Assembly: GCA_036320915.1 (NCBI GenBank)
Contig: JAXBDG010000002.1
Coordinates: forward strand, 2,542,001 to 2,606,000
Origin: Linnemannia elongata
Taxonomy: Eukaryota > Mortierellomycota > Mortierellomycetes > Mortierellales > Mortierellaceae
Reading direction: 5' to 3'
Length of the DNA stretch: 64,000 nucleotides
Shown: positions 10,920 through 22,535 of the stretch, one piece after another
Layout: every line of letters starts with the position of its first letter
How positions within the stretch are numbered: position 1 is the stretch's first letter
The notes under the pieces: model-generated
The model's input: only the letters and a program-made list of their open reading frames with translations
The model's database searches: none
Told to the model about the DNA's origin: nothing
Translations under genes and position numbers: made by a program

Positions 10920-11849
10920 AGAATGAATCCCTTGGGCTGTATATTTTATATTTTTATTTTTTTTTGGCCAAGTAGCGGAGGGGTTGAGTAAGAAAAGTGC
11001 CGAGAGAAGGATATGTATTCGCAATGGTCTGTCAGCAGTAGTCAAGGATATGTTCTGAGTTTGCTTTTGGTCTTGTCAAGGGTTGTCTTCGCTTTCAGCA
11101 CTGTCTTTGCAGTCAACACCAAGATTCCCCATTTTTTTTCGTTTCGCAGAATATGTTATCAAGGCCTACAGAGCAACCTATAAAAAAAATGAATCGTGTG
11201 AACTGCGAAAATACCTTTTTTCGCTTTAGGTTTAGGCCCAAGCGAACATAAACAGACCCGGCACACAAAGCATTGACGAAAATAAAATTCTCTTTATGAG
11301 CACCGACAAAGAAAAAAAAGTGATGGGCTTGACTGAACTCAATTCCTCCCCAGCTAGAAGCTGCCCTGCTCTTGTCCTCCTCCACTTGAATGGTGAGTGT
11401 GAAAAAAGAAGAGGTGAGGGCTAATGTCTTGCTGTACTTTCTTTGAGCTCTTGCTATGGATGTAAGTCTCTTGACATGTTCGAAATGTCAAATGAGGTGT
11501 ATAGTGACGGTGAATGTGAAAGTGTATGTGAATTTGAATGAAAAGAAGTGAGTGATGGGAATTTGGATGAATAGCAAAAAGGTTGATCCCTCAGACATGT
11601 CAGCGGAATAGTACATCATGCATGTCCAACCTTCCACAATATAAGCGAAGGGAAAAAAAATAGGAAGAGAGGGAGATGATTACTGCCTCTTCCTCCTTTC
11701 ACCTTGAGGGAGATTGATGGATGTCTGCGAGACAGATAAGCATGAATTGACGATTACGACACTTTTAAGTACTAGTTGATTGTTTATCATGTTGCTGAAT
11801 CTCATACTTGCTGTTCTTTATTTGAGTAGAATATAAAAAAAGCCTTGAA
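10920..11849. other. Intergenic between copies 1 and 2
   Basis: No gene recognised. The segment near 11214-11240 (TTTTTTCGCTTTAGGTTTAG) resembles 52085-52110 upstream of copy 5, so upstream homology between copies extends several hundred bases. The 3' flank of copy 2 begins near 11800. Confidence 0.5.
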
Positions 11850-14011
11850 TTAGAGGGCAGCGACATTCGTTCTACTCGCCTCTTCCTCCTTCTCCTTCTG
11901 CATCCGTTTTGAGGGTTTCTGCGGAATAACATCCAAGTTACCGCGCTTGGGTGCCAGAGGTAAGAAGTTTGCCTGAGGGCGGTAAGCAGTGTCCTTGATT
12001 AATTGCTTGCGCTGGAGCGACTTGGGGAGCCAGTTGAACACAACATGTCTGAGAACTCGCTCAGTAAAAGTCTATCCAGTCCAAAGAATTGCATAACGAC
12101 GTTAACAATCAATGCGCCTTGCTCTCATTTTTCACCAAAAACTGAATATGAATCCTTTTCACCAACTTACATGTCCAAAGATTAGTTTGGCGCCCATATA
12201 AGACTGTGGGTATTGATCCTTGATAACATCAAATCGCTCTTCTTTGTACTCGCTCAAAGCGGTCTTGATATTTTCAAAGCTGGTGGGAAAAATGTCATAA
12301 AGATGATTTGCAAGAAGGACGGCATCTTGCATGGCGTTGACAGCACCAGCACCGCTGCTTGGAAGGAGCTAGATAAGTACAGACGAAGGAAGAAATAAAA
12401 GGTTGTTGGAATGATGCGACAAACGAAATTTAAGTAATCCTCATATCCATTTTCTCTTACCAAGTGGGCAGCTAAGGGCGAAATCGAGTAGGAGAATAAT
12501 TCAGTGGATAATGTGTTAGTGTGGGGTGGAACATCGATTGGATCGAAACAGAAGGTGCAAGGGAAAATAAAAGGCAGGTACCATCGCCGATGAGAACGGT
12601 TCTTCCATGTGTCCAGGTCTCGAAGAGCTTGTCCTCGAAATAGATCTTTGAAACCTTCTCAATGTCGGTCACATCAAACAGGTCTCCCATGGTGCCATAG
12701 GGGGTCTTGAAGTGGCGGATCTCGTCCAACATCTTCTTGTTGTCCTGGTTGGTCCAGTCTGACGACACAGCATGTTCGTCCGCGGTAGAAGAAAGCCCAA
12801 GCTGAACGATAACGTTCCAGCAGATTCTGTTACCGGGAACGGTGAAGGTCACCCACTACCAAAAAGAAACGCAACAGGTTAGTCAGGAAAATCCCTCCCA
12901 ACTTTTCTTTGAGAAAACACTCTATGAGGCACGAACACGACTGATGCAACTTACAGTGTAGGGTGTGTCTTTATCTCCGATCATATACAATGCCTCAGAT
13001 TCTTTCTCCAAGACACCAGGGTACTTGACGGGATCCAACTCGTTGGTCGTGCCGACAAGGGATATGTAACCTTTGCTCAAAGCCTCGGTATCGGCCTTGG
13101 GGAGAAGGCCTTTCTTCTCCAGGGTAGCATAGAGGTGTTTACGAACAGCACTATGAGCGCCGTCGGCTCCGACAAGGATGTCACCGCGGGCAGTGGTATT
13201 GTCGTCAAAGGTGACGGTAACGCCATCCTGATCTTGGTCAAGGGTAGCAATCTTCTTTGACAAATGGATCTTGTCCGAGGGGATGTTTTTGAACAGCATG
13301 TCTTGCAGCTCAGGACGGGCGAACAAGACGCGATCATACCCAGTGCTAAAGAGAGGGAGTGTTACATATTCATAGGAGGATGTGAGTGAAAAGGACCATG
13401 TTTTCTTTGAAGAGAGAAATAGAAAAGAATGAAACTTACAGCTCAGTGCAATCGGTGTCGGCTTGGCCGATGGGTTCTAACCTATCGGTCAAAAATACTC
13501 CGCGCAACGAGGGCTTGGAGAACGACAAAAGTTCGTCCAACAAGCCGAGCTGCTCGAATGCCGGGAGAATGTTTGGTGACTATACGAAAAAGTTGGATGA
13601 ATAAGGAACTATGTCAGCTGCAGAACAACGGGTGCTTCTACAGCATACGGCCAAAAAAATCACAAGGTTCTCTTTGTTACCAGGGACATAATGGCACCTA
13701 AACCCCATGGCAGGTGGAAAGTGCGCAAAAATTAATGTGTTAAGTTATGTGCCGTGTGTACATGCTCGTGCGAATTCTTCGCATGCAATAGAATTGTTGT
13801 TAATTTGATATAGCTCACCAAGTGGCCTGGGTGCAGCAGAACGCTCGAAGATCTCATAAGGGATGCCAGCCCTCTCTAACAGGATGCCGAGGAAAAGGCC
13901 AGCCAGGCCAGCACCAGCAATTAGAACGTGAGGCGCTTTATTGGGAATGGCAGGAGGTACGGGGCTGCTGCTCGAGTGGGTGGGCTGAATGGAGTCAGAG
14001 GGTGCGCTCAT
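11850..14011 (-). CDS. FAD-dependent monooxygenase, copy 2 (8 exons, 481 aa)
   Basis: Same family and exon plan as copy 1. Exons: 14011-13819, 13697-13681 (17 nt, encoding GAIMSL with flanking bases), 13579-13440, 13345-12955, 12855-12582, 12471-12461 (11 nt), 12368-12171, 12071-11850. The phases close to 482 codons. The N-terminus begins MSAPSDS and lacks the KGSDLPPLVT segment of copies 4, 5 and 7. GxGxxG is at 33-38 (IAGAGLAGLF), DG motif at D178, GD motif at D338. The 11-nt exon gives AAHL instead of AAHK. The exon-4 end carries two extra codons relative to copy 1 (ESEALYMIGD). Active-site segments are uninterrupted, so the gene looks functional. The last exon ends SRTNVAAL. The pseudogene downstream in the plus direction (14.6-15.3 kb) is most like this copy in its last exon. 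Confidence 0.92.
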
Positions 14012-14255
14012 AGTATGATACGAAGCGGGGTAAAAGAGGGAGTAAAGAATTAAGAGAAAGAGAGTGAAGGAATGGAAGAGTAATGAAGGGGAGAAGAATG
14101 AAAGACGAATGAAAGATGATGAGCCAGCGAGATGGCGATGCCGACCGAGATGAGGCAAACTCACGAACGGCCCATTCACTCATCTCTTTTGGTTTTCGCA
14201 TTTTCTTTTTTTTTTCCAGTCTTCCTCCTCACTTACCTCTCTGTTGTGCCTGAAA

Positions 14256-14350
14256 GTTACACAGCATTGCATTTTTTCTTTTGGATGCAATGGCTGGATG
14301 ATATGAACAAGAGGCAAATGAGCCTACTTTGTGCACAAAGAGCAATTCGA
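14256..14350 (-). promoter_or_regulatory. Shared upstream element, copy 2
   Basis: GTTACACAGCATTGCAT at 14256-14272 is identical to the copy 1 element and lies about 245 bp upstream of the ATG. TTTGTGCACAAAGAGCAATT follows at about 14332-14351, also as in copy 1. Order and spacing are preserved, which supports a duplicated promoter. Confidence 0.6.
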
Positions 14351-14642
14351 CCCAATTGCCTATATTGTGTCCTTGACTTCGTGTACAAAAGGTGGTGCAA
14401 TGGATCGGGCCCCGAGCATGAAAGGTTGCAATGGCTTGCAAGGCTTGTATATGCATGGTCAACGGCCAGGTACCATATCATTTTCCGTTGAGTGCATGGG
14501 GTGAATCGCTGTCCGTGTGAAATCGGTCACACTGTCACGATAGCAAGAAGCGAATTTTCAAAAAAAGTGTATTATGAACATTATGCGCTCTCTTATGTAA
14601 CAGCTGCTGCTGTCGTTTTTCTTCACTGCCCTCTCTTTCTCC

Positions 14643-15290
14643 TTCGATGCGTTTCGAAGGACTCTGAAGAATGACATTCATTGAGCCACGCTTTGGCGCC
14701 TGAGGCAAGAAGTTAGCTTGAGGGCGGTAGTGTCCTTAATCATTTGCTTGCGCTGGAGCGAGTTGAGGAGCCAATGAACACAATGCGTCTGAGAACTCGC
14801 TCAGAACAAGTCTTTAAATCATAATTCGTATTTTAGTGTAAGTCACGACGGTGGGTATGCAGATAAAGTATGAAGCTATGTACGATTGAACTGAGTGTTA
14901 TGCCTACCATCGCTGATCAAGATGGTACGACCGTGTTTCCATATCTCCAATAGCTTGTCTTGGATATAAACCTTGGAAACATGTTCAATATCGGTAGCAT
15001 CGAAAACCGCCCAAGGTGCTAGAGTTCGTCCTGAAGTGACGGATCTCATTCATCATTTTCTGGTTTTGCTGAGGAACTCAATCCGAGGACTTGAATAGCT
15101 AGTCTGCAATCTCGGAGATATCTAGCTGAATAATGACATTCCAGCAGATTCTGCTGCCTGAAATGGCGAAAGTCTACCACTAGAGTGTAAGGCGTTTTTT
15201 ATTTCCTGCCATATGAAATGTCTCAGGTTCCTTTTCCACGAGGCTAAGATACATGACAGGGTCGAGGGCGCGTATCAGTAACAACAGACG
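14643..15290 (-). pseudogene. Truncated monooxygenase pseudogene (copy 3)
   Basis: Three pieces of the same gene remain on the minus strand. The last exon at about 14643-14815 keeps a recognisable NFLPQAPK-region but lost four bases next to the conserved Tyr-Arg-Pro (near 14729) and one base near 14773, so it is out of frame. Exon 5 at about 14908-15183 has several in-frame stops. The 3' end of exon 4 covers about 15188-15290. Exons 6 and 7 are missing between 14815 and 14908. Between exons 5 and 4 the intron is reduced to about four bases (CTAG in sense). The 5' half of the gene is gone. The copy cannot encode an enzyme. Confidence 0.85.
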
Positions 15291-17578
15291 GTGATGAAGT
15301 AGCTAACATCCTTCAACATCTTCAATTACTATATACTGTTTTCGCCGCCTCGACCGCTGGCTCACACCCTGTCTATAAATGTTTTCAGATGGATAGTAAG
15401 GCGTCTTTAGCATAGCTAGTGCGAGCAACCAACAACAAAATAGCAAGGCGATATTGTGACAGCTTGTAGCTTAGTCCTCCTTGAGAATCATCTTACGCTT
15501 TTTTTCGTGTTCGACTATTGAATGTGTCCAATTGAATTTTGAGCCGACAGGATGACTTTGCAGGTGGCTGATTTTTTATTTCTCCTTTTTTCATATCTGC
15601 ACGCTATTTTTCATTACACAGCTAGGAGAAAGAAACGGTGTTCTAGAGAGGAACGAAGAGGCGACCACATGTTCGGATGTCGGAGGACCACTTTTGCTTC
15701 ATTTCTTTGACCACAGATGTCTTTCTAGATGTTTCGTGAACGGAACTTGTCGGAGTGGAGGATGTGTGAGTGTTGTAGAAACCTTGTTTCGCCCTTGCTT
15801 TATTATGCTAGGATGAAGGATTAGGTAGAGGAGAGTCCGATGGGGATCTGGGAGGAGAAGGTGATGATGATCGTTTAGGAAATTAACACTGTTTTTCAGA
15901 TTTCTTCCTTGTTGATACCCCTTTCTTCCTTTTGGCGACTGAAAAAAGGAAACCACGTATTTCGAGAGGGTCATTCTACGTGATTCTCCGAGTTTGTGTG
16001 ATGATGGGGCGTGTGAATTAGAGAAACAACGAGGATAGCAGTTGCTGAAGACATAGTCCCTTCTTTCGCTTGTGATATTCGTCGATCCCTATTCCTTTTC
16101 TGTCGGAATCAACATTTACGGCAACTTTGGCAGCTTCTCTGGTTGGTATTCTTTAACATCATTTTGATGGATGATGAGGCTCGCTTATCTTGATGCTTTG
16201 GATCGTCACCTCCTCTTTTTCCATCAATGGTGTATCTTGAAGTGTACGAGTGTTGGCGTCTTTCATTCTGCTTACTTGTTTTTTCCTCGAACCACTTTGC
16301 TTTCCTGGATTCTTTGGTATCCTTCGCAGATGATACAGCACATGGCGATAGATAGAGGAGTTTAGATGTACTATCTGCTTTTGTTGATAGGTTAAATCGA
16401 GGAGATAGTTGGCGTTCATCGTTGTCCGACCCTTTTTTTAAAGGTTACTTTTTATCTTCACCATTTTTACATGCAACGCCAATGCACTTTTACAACAATT
16501 TGTCCATGGCACATTTTTTTAAAAAAGCAGATAATGATTAGGAAGAATGAGGAGGGAAGGAATGGGCGGCGATTTGAAGAGACGGGAGTGGAAGTTGAAG
16601 GTATAGGATACTTTACCAAGGAGATAGGTCAATCTTTTCTCTTTTTTTTTTTTGACATTCTCTTCTTTTCGACATTAACGGCATGACGTCTGAATGCGAG
16701 CTCATTCTAGGCGACTGGCAGAAGGGTCGATTGTTCACGTTGACATTTTGTTCATTTTTATGAATGGATGTACTGAGAAATATGGTGGAGAGGATCCGAT
16801 AGTGACGTCTTCACTTAAACTTCTTTCTTCCTTTTTCATTCAGATTATCAATTTCTTTTTTCATTCAAAAAACAGGACACACGCGGCGCGATCCAGGACA
16901 CAGATCTTTTGATAAAACTTTCTATTTCTTTTTTTAAAAAACAAACGGACATCGAGGCGAGGGCTGATTTCGATTGAATAGAATGGTTTTTTGTTTTCTT
17001 TTATTCTAGTTGATGCTTCATACTTTACAACTACTTATTCGATGTGTTCGGTGGCCTTCGCTATACTCATTGAACTATTTACGTTGAAGGAGACAAGGAT
17101 CCCAAGTCGATGTTACATTGTTTTTTTGTCGTATGTTTTGAGGGCCGTTCACTCTACCGTTTGTTTGAAACGTTCCTGTCATGTTTACTTACTCACTTAC
17201 AACACAGCACGAGGATAATTGTGGCGTATTCAAGCAGCCTCCACCTTGGCGCTAAAAGTAGGTCATAAAAGCAATCGGGCTTGAGATCGCTCTGGCTATT
17301 CCACTTCATCTTTTTTTCTGTCCTTGCTTGTACAAGCAGTGCCGACGCATTGATAGATGAGGTTCATTGCCCAGAGCCCCTTGTTCATTTTTACAAGTGC
17401 TCATGGAGCGATAAGGTTGGAACTTGATCCAGCATTTTTTTTTTTCGTATTCAGATAGAAAATGTGGACGATTGATCGAACGTAGGTAGGGTGTCTTTGC
17501 CATCGAAAACGACAATTCTCGATGTACTGAGTTTCTTTTAGTTGATCATTCGAATGTACGTGCACGGAGAAGACGACC

Positions 17579-17610
17579 AAAAAAAAAAAAAAAAGGGGGG
17601 GGGGGGGGGG
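17579..17610. repeat. A16G16 homopolymer junction
   Basis: A run of 16 A is followed directly by 16 G. It is simple sequence with uncertain exact length and no gene context. Confidence 0.85.
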
Positions 17611-18130
17611 CAGACCCTTCCGTTGAAATACTTAAGAGAACGACGCTCCAACTACAAGTTAGTATTATTTATACCATGAAATCCTCTTTTTAAAGTTGAC
17701 ATTACCATAACCTTTGTGCTTTCCTTATTGTTCTGGTCTAGCAACGTGAACATTTAGACGATCCTTATAGTTCGGATTATGGGTCTTTAAGCACAGGAAC
17801 AAGGTCGATGGCGATCTATCCTAGGGTCAGGACAGCTTTGAGAGGTTATTGGATTTTGGAGACCACAAGGACGATAGTCCATGTTTTTTGAAGCTCGGCT
17901 GTGCAGTTATGGTAAGTTAAATGGCGATACTCTGCTCTTAGAAGATTTGAGGATGACTCCAAAGGATCTTTGTGACTATTCCTTTGATAGCTTCTTTTTT
18001 TCTGTCTATTTACAACGCACCCACACGGTGTTCCACCTTAGAGGATTATGAGGAGCGGCATGGGGTTTTCAATAGGGCAGGTGTTGGTCGGACGATAATT
18101 GGCAAAGGGGAGGACGATGTGTGATACAGA

Positions 18131-18284
18131 GGGTTTTCGATAAGTAGACTTTCGCGTATGTAAAAGTGCGCGATTGAATGACAGCCAATCATCCGAGTTT
18201 TGTGCGCCCGTCTACACCCAGGATGATTGGCTGTCATTCAATCGCGGCTTTTTACATACACGAAAGTCTACTTTTTGAAAACCC
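18131..18284. repeat. Long inverted repeat, 64-bp arms with 26-bp loop
   Basis: The left arm 18131-18194 and right arm 18221-18284 are reverse complements with about six mismatches in 64 positions. The arm tips near the loop (GGATGATTGGCTGTCATTCA) match perfectly. The loop 18195-18220 is single-copy. Transcribed from either strand it would fold into one long hairpin. It resembles a foldback MITE or an inverted-repeat small-RNA locus. No coding capacity. Confidence 0.9.
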
Positions 18285-20316
18285 CCTAGGTTACAGTCCG
18301 GCAAATGGAAGAACCCATCTTTGACGATTGGCTCGGCGTTGGGGCTGATGCTAGGTTCTTTATGATGCGGCATGCTTGGGATATTGTTCGTTGCGACAGC
18401 ACCCAGTATCATCATGAAATAAACAAGCTGGCATTAGTGTTTTTGTTCTTGCTGTCCATAATCATATGTCAATGGGAGACGCTGTTTTTATCAACATCAT
18501 GGATGAAGCATATCTGTCTTGCCGCCAGCCTTACATAGGTGCTCTTGGTCTGAATATATAAGTATCCTTTGAGAGCAGTTAAATGGTTGAGTGGATATAA
18601 ATGCTCGAGTTACGCTTTTCTTTTCAGGTGGAAAACACCTATGAGAGCGATTGCGGAAGTTTTAGAAGACCTTATTTGCATCAATATGTATCGATATGAT
18701 GGATCCTGTACTGCTTACCCTCTTGCTTCGAATATTTATTGTTTTTTGCTTTATTCCCTTCGGATAGGTGGAATGCTCCTCAGGATATCGAAACACGACG
18801 AAGGACTCCTTTGCTTACGTACATGGGAGCACGATGATCTCAATCAAACGGAGTTATGGCGGTTGAGCGTGGTCAAGAGCTATCCAAATCCGAGATTTTC
18901 TTTTTATCATCTCTAGTGCCTGGCACTTATTTTCAGGTACACCAGCACTATTTTGTGCTACGAAAGGTGGATGGTATTTTTTAATAGGGTTGAAGGTGAG
19001 GGCGATCGTCGTTTCCTAATGATACCTTTTTCTGATGCTATTTCAACTCTTTCTACTGGCAACACACACCCAAGTTGACGATGTTATTGTGGTGTTGTAT
19101 AGAAAACATTAGAAGCTTAACCTTGTTTCGCGGCACCACACACCGATGGCCCACTTCACAGCTGTCCTCTTTGAAACATATAGAGAAAGTCGTGGATTCT
19201 CGTGCTTCAAACATTTGAAATGCCAACAACCTTCATTCATTTTTCCCTCATGTTGAAACACCGGCGTGATCGACTGTTGAGGTAAAAGACAGTGCGCAAT
19301 ACAATACGGACGTCGTATGTTGGTGGTTCTTTCTAATTCCTATTGTTTTTTGTTCAATTGGTCAACATATCCAGGTGGAGGATCACCGAAGTTTAGAATC
19401 ACGTCCTTGTATATTGTAACAGAGTGGGGAGGGTTCTTGTGATGACTTACAGAGTGCGACGATTAATCAAGGTTAAAATTGGATCTTTTGAACATAGAAA
19501 CATCATTAGAGATACTCTTTGGTCAGACAAGATAGAGGGCGATGCAGTCAGTTTAGAAATGTGTTTCCTTGAGAGATTGAACAACACCCGAGAACGAACC
19601 AGATCGTCTTTGGGTATGTCTACTCTTTTGATATTACTTTTTTTTTTTTGCGCCTCCACATGGCGATGCGCCATTTCCTGAAACGACTTTGTTGAAAATC
19701 GAAAACCAATATATTACGATACCCCAGCGCTTTTCTTTTGACACATATGTTATACAAAGATATATCGGTAACTCATCTGTCATCCTTTTCACTCACCAAA
19801 CTTTTTTTCTTATAGAGGGGTGATGTGAGCTTTCGCCGGCGAACATTTGCCGTTCCTTTTCTCTCATAATAGCATGATGATTTTTCATGTTACCCGAGGC
19901 CTCACTTTTGGGAATTGTAAACAAAAGGGCTATCCAGATGGTATTCTCGTCAGCCATTCTTGGTCAAAGTACAAAAAAAAAAAGAGTTGATGAACGATAT
20001 GGCATCTTCTCTCTGGTGTGTTGTCAGAGTAGCATCTTCGTAATGGCGTGTTCTCGTTGCTCATTTTTAGTCGCCTTGTTCTTTTTTTTTCTGGTGATGC
20101 CGCTAGAACGTTGTGAAGATTCGGTGCTTTGCGGTCTCTCTCTACCTTTCATAGGTGTCTTCATGTATTCTTTAGCAGTAGCTAAAAGGGGCGAAAGCAA
20201 GCATTGGTGAAGTATGTGATGGTGTAAGTGTTTGGGATAGATAGGGAAACAATAAAAGATATCGCAAAGAAAGTGAACGAGCATTGTTTTACAGGGGCGC
20301 GAATGCATGGGGCACG

Positions 20317-20321
<5 letters not shown>

Positions 20322-20361
<40 letters not shown>
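20322..20361. repeat. Poly(T) tract, about 40 nt
   Basis: An uninterrupted T-run of about 40 bases. On the minus strand it reads as poly(A), so it could be the fossil tail of a retroposed element. No element body is recognised next to it. Confidence 0.85.
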
Positions 20362-20362
<1 letters not shown>

Positions 20363-21133
20363 GTGGACCATGGGACCAGAGGTTTGATGATGGGATCAGT
20401 GTACTGGACACCAGCAGGAGACCTCTCGAGCATGCAAGAGACACGGGCACGCGTTTGTCAGCAAACACGACTTTTCTTTGTGCTACGCCCAGGTCTATCT
20501 CATTCCTTCTCCCCCTAGGAGATGCAGTTCATTTTTCTGTCCGACCCAGGAAGCGAACGAACATGGTCTTGCCCTACATCGGTGTGCCCTTTTTTGTTTC
20601 CAGCAAGTGAGATGAGATAAAGAGAAAAGAGAGGGGAAGGAAAGGAAACGAGGGTAGCCGGTGTCATTCTGGGCGAGGTTGATCAGTTAATGAACTTAGC
20701 TTCGCAACAGTTTGTCCTTGGATGTACGTGAGAAGAAGGTGGAGGGGGATCGTCGTGGGAACAATCAGCTGCAAAAGTAAAGGTAAAAAAAGGCAGTGAG
20801 GGTTCCGGCCTGATAATGATAAAGGTCTTCTCCACGCACGCACAGCGCCCCTGCATATTCCACCAAAAGAAGCAGTACCAACAAAGTTGGCTCAACGTGG
20901 CTGAATCTTTTCCTTGGGGCTGTTCTCTTGTCTCACGCCACACACACCTTCTTTTTTTAACACTTCCCTTTCTCTGTGTTCATCCCTTTTTCACGCGCAA
21001 GTCAAGAACAACGACACATCAACAACAACACCGGAACAACCTCAAGTCATACAGGACACTACGGACATAAACACATTCACCTCTCAAGACAAGAGTACAT
21101 CACTATCCTACTCTAAACTCCTAACCAACAAGC

Positions 21134-22383
21134 ATGGAAGACCCCTTCATCCTCATCAAAAAGTACGCCTTGGCAAGCACACATCATATGAGGCAGTCTC
21201 CATTCCCCCTGCCATGCACCTCCATCCCTACCAACGACAGCGCATCCAGCAACACCAATGACTCACCAACTACCTCTTCCTCCCTTCCACATTTCAATAG
21301 CGATGTACTATCATCACTCAGTAACGCAGCAACACTCTTCGAGTCCTGGAAACGCATCCTGCAAACAGTCACCTCCGCCCAGAACGAAGAGCTCCTCAAG
21401 ACAAAGGAAGAACTCCTCCAGATCCTCGCCAACATCGAACAGGACCTTGAGGACTTGGACGATGCTGTCCGGGCGGTTATTGATAACCCTTCTAGGTTCA
21501 ATCTTACAACAAGGGAATCTAATGCCCGGAAACAGTTTGTCGACCAGACTCGGCGTAAAGTCCAGGTATGTGGATCTGCGCTTAGGCTTTCCCCGGCATA
21601 TTATTTTTCTGTTCTCTCTAGCGATAACAATAACGCTTGACTGACAGGTTACTATACTTTCACATGAATTGTGTGGATAATAGGATATGAAAACAAAACT
21701 GGAGCAACCAATTAAAATCGGGAATGCACAACTGGACAGGCTGGCATTGCTGGAGGACACGACAGGAGGAAGTTCGAGCCCGAGAGGGTACCAGAAACCT
21801 TCAAGAAGAGAGAACATGATGTACAGCAACGCCAAATTCGTCGAACAGGAAGCCCAACAGCAACAGGTAACCAACCTTGCCTTCTATCTCTTTGACCTTT
21901 GCACAGAACGCAACTTGGCAAAGAGAGAGAGAGAGAGGACATATCAACCAAGGAAGACACTAAAAATCACTACATCAAATCCCTTCATTCCCTCCTGCAA
22001 CTAATAGATGTTGATGCAGGAGCAGGATCAGCAATTGGACGGGGTAATGCACACAGTGCTTAACATGCGTGAGATTGCAAGTACAATGAACGACGAGCTG
22101 GCAGACCAGTCTATTCTCCTCGATGACCTGGACGAACATGTCGATCGGACTGCAGGAAGTCTCCAAAAGGCCATGAAGCGAATGAATCACTTCATCAAGC
22201 AGAACGAAGGTACAGCATTGATGGCTCTCATACTTTTGTAACTGAAAGAGGAATGGAAGAGGACTGGCACTCATCGAATTGCTGGTTTTTTTTTTGGATC
22301 TTTTAGAAACAAAATCGTCCTGTTGCATCGGGATCCTGATCATGGTCCTTATCATCCTGTTGATTTTGATCATTGTCATGTAG
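21134..22383 (+). CDS. Qc-SNARE, syntaxin 6 / Tlg1-like (4 exons, 297 aa)
   Basis: Membrane-fusion SNARE of the trans-Golgi/endosome route. Exons: 21134-21565, 21684-21866, 22008-22209, 22307-22383, all GT–AG, closing at 298 codons. The protein starts MEDPFILIKK. An N-terminal syntaxin-6-type helical domain spans about residues 45-145 (SAQNEELLKTKEELLQIL, then DLEDLDDAVRAVIDNP). The SNARE coil spans about 206-270 (QDQQLDGVMHTVLNMREIA). The zero-layer glutamine is probably Q239 in ADQSILLDDLDE, as in Qc-SNAREs. The last exon encodes ETKSSCC and a C-terminal membrane anchor at about 280-297, with paired cysteines at its edge that could be palmitoylated. Length and order fit STX6. A Ser/Thr-rich insert at about 31-55 is unlike the animal protein. 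It converges tail-to-tail with the NUFIP-like gene, only about 150 bp apart. Confidence 0.9.
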
Positions 22384-22535
22384 TCAAGGAGAACAGGACA
22401 GGCATAAAGAGCAGCCCAACAAAACGAACACATGTACAAAATAAAACCCGCCGTCATCCAACCCTATGCGTTTGTTTTATTGTACAAGTTTTAAGGAGCT
22501 ACAGGAAGAGTGGACGACAGAGAAGGTTGGGAGTC

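Larger units (their letters stand above)
15300..21133. other. Gene-poor 5.8-kb stretch
   Basis: No frame shows a domain I recognise. Short open stretches exist (for example minus 16159-16419 and plus 18569-18916), but they lack family signatures and convincing splice partners. The stretch contains a strong inverted repeat (18131-18284), an A16G16 homopolymer (about 17579-17610) and a T40 run (about 20322-20361). It may be decayed transposon sequence. It separates the first monooxygenase block from the conserved gene block. Confidence 0.5.

Noticed and set aside
19887..20610. Phe-rich plus-strand and Lys-rich minus-strand frames around the T40 run
   Set aside because: Driven by a homopolymer, with no domain and no splice partner.
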